Below are positions 51,068-57,140 of a stretch of DNA of 57,140 nt, one piece after another; the stretch's first letter is position 1, and every line of letters begins with the position of its first letter. The stretch is from positions 1-57,140 of the forward strand of contig JALONT010000019.1 in the NCBI GenBank assembly GCA_025454795.1. The letters are read 5' to 3'. Position numbers and translations under genes: made by a program. The stretch is from Bacteroidales bacterium. GTDB lineage: Bacteria > Bacteroidota > Bacteroidia > Bacteroidales > VadinHA17. The notes under the pieces were generated by a model. It saw only the letters and a list, made by a program, of their open reading frames with translations. It was not told the origin of the DNA and made no database searches.

Positions 51068-52651
51068 ATGAACAAAATAAGATTAACCAGTTTATTAATT
51101 CTTTCACCCCTGGCATTCATTCAGTGCAGTAGTGAAAAGAGTATTAGTCCAAATATCCTCATCGCTATCGGAGATGATATTTCGTGGCCGCATATGAGTG
51201 CTTATGGATACACTTTTGTAAGGACTCCGGGTTTTGACAGGGTAGCAAGAGAGGGTATATTATTCAATAATGCTTATATACCGAATGCAAAATCGGCGCC
51301 TTCAAGAGCCTGCTTGCTTACCGGAGGAAACAGCTGGCAACTTGAGGAGGCAGGTAACCATGTTCCTTTCTTTCCCCCAAAATTCAGAACTTTCTTTGAA
51401 TCGCTTAAAGCACAGGGATATTATACAGGCTGTACAGCTAAAGGCTGGGCTCCGGGCGTGGCTCTTGATTCTTCAGGAAAAGCGAAGGAACTTACAGGTA
51501 CTCCATTCAATAAAAATAAAACTGTTCCACCTGCATCGGGGATCTCGCATAACTATTATGCGGCAAACTTTGAAGATTTTCTGAATTCCGGGAAACCAGG
51601 GAAACCCTTCTGCTTCAGGTACGGATCAACTGAACCTCATAGAAAATATGAATACGGATCAGGTGTAAAAAAAGGATGAAAGATCCTTTCTGATATTCCG
51701 CAGACTTTTAAATTCTGGCCCGAAAATGATACAGTACGCAATAATGTTCTCGACTATGGATTCGAAATTGAATACTCTGACAGTCATCTGGTGAAGATGC
51801 TTGACCTGCTTGAAAAGAGGGGAGAGCTGGAAAACACAATCGTTTTTGTTACTACCGATAACGAAATGCCCTTTCCTCGTGTAAAAGGGAATGCATATGA
51901 GCTTTCAAATCATATTCCCCTGGCTGTTATGTGGGGAAAAGGAATAAAAAACCCTGGACGAAAGGTTGATGATCTGATCAGCTTTATTGATATCGCCCCT
52001 ACAATCCTTGAGGAGGCTGGAATACCTGAATCACAAAGCGGCATGCAATCGATTGAAGGTAAGAGCTTTGCAGATATATTTTCTTTACGAAAGGTTGAAA
52101 AGTGTAAAGAAATCCCGCGACCATTTATTGATAGGGCAGGAGAGGCATGATGTAGGGCGGCCAGATGATGCAGGTTATCCCGTAAGGGGAATTATAAAGG
52201 GAGGTTACCTCTATCTCTGGAATTTAAAAAGCGACCGCTGGCCGGCCGGAGATCCTGAAACAGGGTACCTCAACACCGACGGAAGCCCAACAAAAACAAT
52301 GATCCTGGAAATGAACCGCAAGGGAAGAGCAGGAGACATCTGGAATCTCAATTTTGGTAAAAGGGTTGAGGAAGAATTGTATAATATCGTTACTGATCCG
52401 GAATGTATGGTCAATCTTTCAGGTGATCCGGAATACATAACATAAAAAAGGATTTCCGCTATCAGCTTGAAAATGAACTGAGAGAGCAAAATGACCCAAG
52501 GATAATGGGGGAGGGAGATATTTTTGACAAGTATCCCTATGCTGAAGAAAGAAACAGGGATTTCTTTAACAGGTTCATGAGAGGTGAAGTATCACGGCAA
52601 AGTGCAGGGTGGGTTGATTCAACTGATTTTGAAACAATTACGATTAAGTAG
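51068..52651 (+). pseudogene. Sulfatase pseudogene (S-type, exported) with three lesions
   Basis: Remnant of a Bacteroidota-type arylsulfatase/heparan-like sulfatase. The signal/lipoprotein start is MNKIRLTSLLILSPLAFIQC; the metal-site segment is NILIAIGDDISWPH; the formylglycine motif is SAPSR (S-type, needs an anaerobic maturase). Lesions: (1) an in-frame TGA at 51677-51679 where the frame continues with KILSDIPQ; (2) a +1-type shift near 52100-52115, after which [20 protein letters not shown] reads on; (3) a -1-type shift at about 52443 in an A-run, after which KKDFRYQLENEL and a natural C-terminus to the TAG at 52649 follow. Domain content is otherwise complete, so decay is recent. Sequencing error is less likely with three separate lesions. 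Confidence 0.9.
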
Positions 52652-52671
52652 ATAGAAAACACAAAATTTAT

Positions 52672-52701
52672 TTTGCATAAATAAAAATTCGCTTAATTTT
52701 G
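52672..52701 (+). promoter_or_regulatory. Full Bacteroidota promoter of tRNA-Asp (TTTG - 18 nt - TAATTTTG)
   Basis: The -33 box TTTG (52672-52675) and -7 box TAATTTTG (52694-52701) are both exact with 18 nt between them, close to the 19-nt consensus spacing. The tRNA begins 17 nt after the -7 box. This is the best promoter in the window. Confidence 0.8.
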
Positions 52702-52718
52702 CAACGCGATAAATTTCT

Positions 52719-52792
52719 GGTGCGGTAGTTCAGTTGGTTAGAATAACGGCCTGTCACGCCGTGGGTCGCGGGTTCGAGTCCCGTCCGCACCG
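52719..52792 (+). tRNA. tRNA-Asp (anticodon GTC)
   Basis: A 74-nt cloverleaf: acceptor stem GGTGCGG / CCGCACC, D-loop AGTTCAGTTGGTTAGAAT, anticodon stem ACGGC / GCCGT around the loop CTGTCAC with anticodon GTC at 52753-52755, T-arm GCGGG TTCGAGT CCCGT, and discriminator G at 52792. CCA is not encoded in the DNA. Reads GAC/GAU codons. An open frame that runs across it on the same strand is spurious. Confidence 0.97.
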
Positions 52793-52804
52793 CCCCTTGA
52801 CCCT

Positions 52805-52833
52805 CAAAACCCCTTTATTATCAAGGGGTTTTG
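52805..52833 (+). terminator. Hairpin terminator after tRNA-Asp
   Basis: A perfect 11-bp stem CAAAACCCCTT / AAGGGGTTTTG with a 7-nt loop, 12 nt after the tRNA. The right arm itself ends in TTTTG, so termination is plausible though the T-run is short. Confidence 0.7.
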
Positions 52834-52842
52834 TCGTTACTG

Positions 52843-52884
52843 CCACAAAATCCGCCACAAAATCCGCAAAATCCGCCACAAAAT
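52843..52884 (+). repeat. 12-bp tandem repeat CCACAAAATCCG beside tRNA-Asp
   Basis: Units at 52843-52854 and 52855-52866 are identical; a shortened unit CAAAATCCG and a partial CCACAAAAT follow. One frame encodes a PQNP-rich tail that ends at a TAA after NISLF. Such a tail at the 3' side of a tRNA could be the remnant of an integrated element, but no integrase remains. The remaining 52885-53150 is AT-rich and shows nothing I can support. Confidence 0.6.
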
Positions 52885-53155
52885 ATTTCCCTGTTTTAAC
52901 TCAAAAGGCATATCCCCGCAATTTATAAAAAATGACCCATATATAGGCTGTTTTTCAACCTCTTAACTGGAAGATTTTATAAATTTTTATAAAATATTTT
53001 CGAAAGTCAATTTTTAACCAAATTCTTTTCTTTTCCAGGAATTTTTTTATTCCTGAATTTGTAGACGGATCCAGATCAGTCAGGTATTTATATTAAAATT
53101 AAGATTCGAAAAACCCTGTTGAATTTCTTTCTGTAGCACCCTCATGATTAATCCA

Positions 53156-53187
53156 GGGGGGAGGACCAGGGGGAGGGATACCGGGGG
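53156..53187 (+). promoter_or_regulatory. G-quadruplex-type motif upstream of the orphan gene
   Basis: Four G-runs of 6, 5, 3 and 5 bases are separated by loops of 7, 1 and 5 bases, which meets the common G3+N1-7 rule. It lies 20 nt before the ATG at 53208, on the coding strand, in otherwise AT-rich DNA. The short direct repeat GGGGGATACC/GGGATACC is part of it. Folding is predicted only. Confidence 0.55.
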
Positions 53188-53207
53188 ATACCCTTAAACT
53201 GAACATT

Positions 53208-53615
53208 ATGATGAAAACAAACTACAAAGTACGACTCTATATCCTTAATTTGAAGGAAAAGTTGAAAGGTTGCCTGCTTAAGCTTGGATGTCATTTCTTT
53301 TCGTCCTGGTATTTCATCAAAGGTGACTGCATATGCACAACAGGTAAAGTGTTAAAATTGAATAATATATATACGTATAAAGAAAATGGATATGTTGATA
53401 TTGTACGACTCGTGGATGTTCATATTGAACGAGGATCCTTGTACTGCAGTTTGTTCTTCTTTTCGAAGAATAAAAATATAACTGTTTGCCATTCGTTGCT
53501 GAAAAAGACTTATATAATCTGGCACATAATGGATAATAAAGAATTTGATGAAATTATGTCCAAAAGACTATGGCAGAAAGTTCACAGGCAAGATGAACTT
53601 TGGGAATTCGTTTAA
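53208..53615 (+). CDS. Hypothetical protein
   Basis: A 135-residue protein that I do not recognise. It is basic at the N-terminus (MMKTNYKVRLYILNLKEKLK) and rich in Cys (6), aromatic residues and Lys. Alternating hydrophobic stretches (GYVDIVRLVDVHI, GSLYCSLFFF) suggest a small beta-rich fold without signal peptide or membrane helix. A tail LWQKVHRQDELWEFV is amphipathic. AT-rich codon use and position beside tRNA-Asp are consistent with acquired DNA. It ends 6 nt from the convergent otsAB stop. Confidence 0.5.
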   Translation: MMKTNYKVRLYILNLKEKLKGCLLKLGCHFFSSWYFIKGDCICTTGKVLKLNNIYTYKENGYVDIVRLVDVHIERGSLYCSLFFFSKNKNITVCHSLLKKTYIIWHIMDNKEFDEIMSKRLWQKVHRQDELWEFV

Positions 53616-53621
53616 AGAATC

Positions 53622-55853
53622 TTACTTGATTTTTGAAGTAGAAGCGTCAGTAAAAAGATTTAATATTTCATAAATTTGTTGTTGACTTCTCACATTAAAA
53701 CGTGCATTTGATGGTTTGCTTCCTACTTTTATTGTAAAACCGTTATCAGGAATAACTTTAAATAGATCTTCATCAGTCCTGTCGTCACCTAATGCAAGAA
53801 TGAAATCATAATTAACTTTACTTATTAAGGCAGAAGCTACTGTCCCTTTATCATACAATATACTTTTCACCTCTAAAACTTTATCCCCTTCCAGTACAAA
53901 TAGCTTGGGTTCGCTTTTTAATATTTCGGAAAGATCATCTTTTAACTCATTTATTCTCAAAGTTGCAATCTCCTCGTCTGCATTTCGGTAATGCCATACA
54001 ACTGAAGCATATTTGTCTTCAACCATAGAACCATTGCATCTGTCGACATAATCATTTAATATTGGCTGGATTTTTTTCTTCCAGGAAAGATCAATCTCAA
54101 GGTTATTTTCCCATGCAGCTTTTGGATACTTAATAAAATATCCATGTTCGGCAACGAGAATTGCATTAAGGTCTTTAGATTGCTCTTCAATAAATTCTTT
54201 CCTCCTGCCGCTTATGATTACGACTTTATTTCGGCTATCTGAAATTATCTTACGTAATATATCCCTTGTTTTTTCATCTAAGACAGCCATTTCGGGAAGT
54301 TTAGCAATAGGAGCCAGAGTACCGTCATAATCTATTAGAAAAAGACGATTCTGAGCATTTTTATATTTGACTTGAAGAGAGTTCAGAGAATTATTATCCA
54401 TAAATTTTACCTGCATATGTTCCTGTTCTTTCTTAACATCATTCACCTGATTGAAGAAATCGGTTGTCCATCTGAAGACATTATATCGACTTAATCTGTT
54501 TTGCATCTTACGCATTCTGCTTTCTTTTTCCTCGTCAGACATACTAAGCGCTTTATTTATTGCATCTGATGTTTCCTCAGTATCAGTTGGATTTATCAAT
54601 ATTGCTTCATTAAGTTCTACTGCTGCACCAGCCATTTCACTAAGTACAAGCATTCCACAATGATCAGTCTGACAAGTAACATATTCTTTCGCGACAAGAT
54701 TCATACCGTCCCGAAGTGGTGTGATAAGTCCGACCTCGCTTATATTGTAAATTGCTACAAGTTCATTAAAAGGAATCGATTTGTACTGATAAATAATGGG
54801 CCTCCAGTTAAGCGTACTGTATTTCCCATTAACTCTTCCCACAGTAGCTTCAATCTCTTTCTTAAGTTCACGGTAGCCTTCAATATTATCTCTTGAAGGA
54901 ATTACAACCATATTAAATACCACCTTAAAGTGCCATTCAGGATATTTTTCAAGAAATCGCTCAAATGCTCTTAATCTGAGTATAAATCCTTTTGAATAGT
55001 CGAGCCGGTCAACTGAAAAGAGCAGCTTATTGCCTGATAAATAGGTTCTCAATTTATCTTTCTGATGATTTGTTTTTTGCGTATTGCAGGCATCATTAAA
55101 TTTTTTGAAATCAATCCCAATAGGAAATGCGTCTGCCTTGCAAAGCCGATCATTTACTGTTATGAAATTCCGTTCGACTTTATATCCAAGTGTTCGCTTT
55201 ACTGATTTAATAAAATGCTGAGCATAATCATTAGTGTGAAAGCCTACAACGTCTGCTCCTGTCATACCATTAAGTAGGGATTCACGCCATTTTTTTGGCA
55301 ACAACCTGAACAACTCATAAGATGGGAAAGGGATATGCAGAAAAAAACCGATGTCAGCCGTTGGGAAATCTTTTCTTACCATTTCAGGAAGCAGAAACAG
55401 TTGATAATCATGGATCCAGATAAAATCGCCGGGTTTTATCAAGTTTTTCAGTTGTTGAAGGAAAAGATTATTGGCAGTTACGTACGCATCAAAATAGCTG
55501 TTATCGTAAACTGTTCGGGATGGAAAGTAGTGGAACAATGGCCATATTGTATCATTGCAAAAGCCACTATAATACCTTTCACTTATCTTACGTGGTATCT
55601 CAACCGGATGGAGCTCAAAATTAGTATGGATGGTTTCATTGCCTAATTCTTTCTCACCAGTGCCAATCCATAGAATTTTTGATGATGAATCAGGGGCAGA
55701 CTTCATTTTTTCAGATAGTGAGAGTATTGCAGATACCAGGCCACCTGAATTCTGTACTATATAAGATTCTTCCTTCTTCCTGATCAGTTTGAATGGCAGA
55801 CGGTAGGCTACAATCAAGATTCTTTTAAAAAAATATTGGTCGAATGAATTCAT
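53622..55853 (-). CDS. otsAB: Bifunctional trehalose-6-phosphate synthase / phosphatase (OtsA-OtsB fusion)
   Basis: A 743-residue fusion of the two trehalose synthesis steps. The N-terminal GT20 domain (about 1-475) makes trehalose-6-phosphate from UDP-glucose and glucose-6-phosphate: NSGGLVSAIL, WIHDYQLFLLPEMVR, GFFLHIPFPSYELFR, VDRLDYSKGF and PLRDGMNLVAKEY. The C-terminal HAD phosphatase (about 490-735) has DYDGTLAPI as the nucleophile motif and LALGDDRTDEDLF as the metal motif. Trehalose protects against osmotic and drying stress. It lies 38 nt downstream of the mscS-type gene on the same strand and is probably co-transcribed with it. Codon use is more AT-rich than the central window. Confidence 0.96.
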   Translation of the reverse strand: MNSFDQYFFKRILIVAYRLPFKLIRKKEESYIVQNSGGLVSAILSLSEKMKSAPDSSSKILWIGTGEKELGNETIHTNFELHPVEIPRKISERYYSGFCNDTIWPLFHYFPSRTVYDNSYFDAYVTANNLFLQQLKNLIKPGDFIWIHDYQLFLLPEMVRKDFPTADIGFFLHIPFPSYELFRLLPKKWRESLLNGMTGADVVGFHTNDYAQHFIKSVKRTLGYKVERNFITVNDRLCKADAFPIGIDFKKFNDACNTQKTNHQKDKLRTYLSGNKLLFSVDRLDYSKGFILRLRAFERFLEKYPEWHFKVVFNMVVIPSRDNIEGYRELKKEIEATVGRVNGKYSTLNWRPIIYQYKSIPFNELVAIYNISEVGLITPLRDGMNLVAKEYVTCQTDHCGMLVLSEMAGAAVELNEAILINPTDTEETSDAINKALSMSDEEKESRMRKMQNRLSRYNVFRWTTDFFNQVNDVKKEQEHMQVKFMDNNSLNSLQVKYKNAQNRLFLIDYDGTLAPIAKLPEMAVLDEKTRDILRKIISDSRNKVVIISGRRKEFIEEQSKDLNAILVAEHGYFIKYPKAAWENNLEIDLSWKKKIQPILNDYVDRCNGSMVEDKYASVVWHYRNADEEIATLRINELKDDLSEILKSEPKLFVLEGDKVLEVKSILYDKGTVASALISKVNYDFILALGDDRTDEDLFKVIPDNGFTIKVGSKPSNARFNVRSQQQIYEILNLFTDASTSKIK

Positions 55854-55891
55854 ACTTTATAAAGATACCTGTTCATTTAATTAATTTTAAT

Positions 55892-56755
55892 TTATTCTTT
55901 TGCATGATGAATAACTCTTTGTGGGAAGGGAATTTCAATACCCTCTTCATCGAATGCTATCTTAATGCGTTTGCGTAATTCTCCCGTCACTTCCCATTGT
56001 TTAAGGGGTTTAGTATCACCCAGAATCTTGACTATTATTGCAGAATCAGCAAAATCATCAACACGTAAAAACTGTGGTGGACTGATTATTACATCCCTGA
56101 AGCGAGGATCTTCAGCCAATTCATTGCCTGTTTTGTTTATGACTTTAATAACCTGTTCAAGGTCAGAACTGTATGAAATACCGACATCGAGATTTACCCT
56201 TGCATATTTTTTCGAGAGGTTTGATACTCTTTTAATTTCCCCGTGAGGTATATGATGAACCGTTCCGTTAAGGTCCCTCAATGTTGTCTTTCTAAGACTT
56301 ATGTCTTCAACAAGTCCCCCCGTTGTGTCAATATTAACTACATCGCCTATACGGTATTGATTTTCAAGGATAACAAATAAACCAGTAATTATATCCCTGA
56401 TCAGATATTGCCCTCCAAATCCAAGAGCCAATCCTACTATTCCGGCACCGGCCAGGATTGGACCGATCTCGAGACCAATTTCCTGAAGAATCATTAGTAT
56501 AGCCATAAGAAGTAGAACGATCCTTGTACCACCTGTGAATATCCTGATGAGAGTGTCTTCACGTTTTTTCTCTGCTTCTTCAGACATATTATCGTCAGGA
56601 ACAACCGCAATCCTAACAGCCTTTGTTATTATTCTGGATATTACCTTATTTAGCAACCAGGCACCTACTGCAATTATTATAATTTTTAATCCATGGTCTA
56701 AAAGCCAGGGAATAATTGCTTCAATCCATTTTTTGGATATTTCTTCCATCTGCAT
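55892..56755 (-). CDS. MscS-family mechanosensitive ion channel
   Basis: A 287-residue inner-membrane channel. Three membrane helices: about 18-38 (LKIIIIAVGAWLLNKVIS), 70-90 (FTGGTRIVLLLMAILMIL) and the pore-lining TM3 at about 94-125 (IGPILAGAGIVGLALGFGGQYLIRDIITG, Gly/Ala-rich). The beta domain includes YRIGDVVNID and GLVEDISLRKTTLRDLNGTVHHIPHG. The C-terminal cytoplasmic alpha/beta part ends EGIEIPFPQRVIHH, typical of the family. It opens at low osmolarity to release solutes. First gene of a putative operon with otsAB. Confidence 0.95.
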   Translation of the reverse strand: MQMEEISKKWIEAIIPWLLDHGLKIIIIAVGAWLLNKVISRIITKAVRIAVVPDDNMSEEAEKKREDTLIRIFTGGTRIVLLLMAILMILQEIGLEIGPILAGAGIVGLALGFGGQYLIRDIITGLFVILENQYRIGDVVNIDTTGGLVEDISLRKTTLRDLNGTVHHIPHGEIKRVSNLSKKYARVNLDVGISYSSDLEQVIKVINKTGNELAEDPRFRDVIISPPQFLRVDDFADSAIIVKILGDTKPLKQWEVTGELRKRIKIAFDEEGIEIPFPQRVIHHAKE

Positions 56756-56822
56756 ATTTTTAAATAATTATCTATTGAATAAGAATTTATTCGGTCATTA
56801 TTCAATATTTCGTTCATTTAAT

Positions 56823-56914
56823 TCAGCTTAAGGTTTTCAAGCTGATCAAACCAGGTAAGATCAAATACTGCATATGATTCAGCAGTTTAGTTATGGTGAA
56901 AATAATTACCTGGT
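56823..56914. repeat. Nested inverted repeats upstream of the mscS gene
   Basis: TCAGCTT / AAGCTGA (56823-56829 and 56839-56845) forms a small hairpin. Next to it a perfect 9-bp pair ACCAGGTAA (56850-56858) and TTACCTGGT (56906-56914) encloses a 5-bp pair ACTGC / GCAGT. The set could form a branched RNA fold or regulator sites. The wider gene-free stretch 56756-57140 holds no credible gene. Confidence 0.4.
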
Positions 56915-56920
56915 ATTACT

Positions 56921-56928
56921 TAATTTTG
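56921..56928 (+). promoter_or_regulatory. Exact -7 element pointing right, no gene in the window
   Basis: TAATTTTG matches TAnnTTTG exactly. It could start a transcript reading beyond the right edge, or be chance in AT-rich DNA. Confidence 0.3.
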
Positions 56929-57049
56929 CAATATAAAATAAAATCCCCACTTTTCCAATTTCAAGTATAGATTCTTTTCATTGAATCCGATATAAGATTC
57001 CATTGTTGGAAGTTTAAAATCCACTAATGATTAGAATTATAGTAACTAA

Positions 57050-57090
57050 TCAGTGCCTAGAGTTTGGAGTGACTAGAGTGCCTAAAGTTA
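57050..57090. repeat. AGTGCCTAAAGT-type degenerate tandem repeat
   Basis: CAGTGCCTAGAGTTTGGAGT is followed by GACTAGAGTGCCTAAAGTT, two degenerate copies of a word built on AGTGCCTAxAGTT. Similar words are dispersed between Bacteroidota genes. It lies at the right edge, so its extent is unknown. Confidence 0.5.
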
Positions 57091-57140
57091 ATAATAATAG
57101 TATGAATCAGTTCCTTTTATAGGCGGCGATGACACTTAAA

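Noticed and set aside
51677-51679. TGA as a selenocysteine codon in the sulfatase
   Set aside because: Two more frame-changing lesions lie downstream, the position is not the active site, and no SECIS-like hairpin was apparent; a nonsense mutation is simpler.
52734-52928. 64-codon frame starting inside tRNA-Asp
   Set aside because: It begins in the D-arm of the tRNA and is an artefact of a clean tRNA followed by repeats.

Overview
The window looks like a chromosomal segment from an anaerobic or fermentative member of the Bacteroidota, most likely Bacteroidales or a close relative. Evidence: exact matches to the Bacteroidota -7 promoter element TAnnTTTG upstream of several genes; long-form PurC; LysM plus periplasmic-binding fusion proteins; a von Willebrand protein carrying a SusC-like VTGY motif; S-type sulfatase; an oxygen-sensitive [FeFe] hydrogenase and hybrid-cluster protein. 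The species is not identifiable by eye. No CRISPR array, transposase, integrase or rRNA was found. There is one tRNA (Asp).

Layout. 0.3-4 kb: housekeeping (SAM hydrolase + mazG; phoH; purC). 4-7.6 kb: a cell-wall-binding LysM/periplasmic-binding protein, then a small ECF sigma / putative anti-sigma / Spy-like envelope module. 7.6-14.1 kb: TPR protein, patatin with a POTRA/beta-barrel tail, YgiQ radical SAM protein. 14.2-18.7 kb: a four-gene NAD(P)-linked [FeFe] hydrogenase operon (hndB-hndC-hndD-hndA). 18.9-21 kb: zinc-ribbon membrane protein and condensation-fold acyltransferase. 21-26.3 kb: S9 peptidase and three-gene proton-translocating transhydrogenase, ended by a 7-bp minisatellite. 26.4-32.6 kb: glycosidase-like exported protein, a possible gene stub, an ECF sigma / TonB-domain pair and a divergent VWA surface protein. 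32.6-38.6 kb: gltB-gltD. 38.9-41.2 kb: zwf-pgl. 41.2-47.8 kb: a 35-residue lysine-rich protein, cold-shock protein, M14 peptidase, speA, Yip1 protein, Tat-exported sugar isomerase-like protein, DUF1801 protein. 47.9-52.7 kb: hybrid-cluster protein followed by two decayed genes, a nitrilase with an internal deletion and a sulfatase with three lesions, with an intact Nudix gene between them. 52.7 kb: tRNA-Asp. 52.8-57.1 kb: AT-rich stretch with a G-quadruplex motif, an orphan protein, an OtsA-OtsB fusion and an MscS channel.

Together, the recognisable metabolic genes balance pyridine nucleotides: zwf/pgl make NADPH, pntA/pntAB/pntB exchange hydride between NAD and NADP using the proton gradient, gltBD consumes NADPH-type reductant for nitrogen assimilation, and the hydrogenase couples NAD(P)H and probably ferredoxin to H2. 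The otsAB-mscS pair is a plausible osmotic-stress module.

I did not find a convincing wholly new system. The observations most worth checking are the hydrogenase accessory subunit HndB lacking all cysteines, the compact decay zone 49.7-52.7 kb beside tRNA-Asp, the G-quadruplex motif upstream of an orphan gene, the 7-bp minisatellite between convergent genes, the sigma/TonB/VWA locus sharing a SusC-like motif, and the untracked lysine-rich small protein with its own promoter and terminator.
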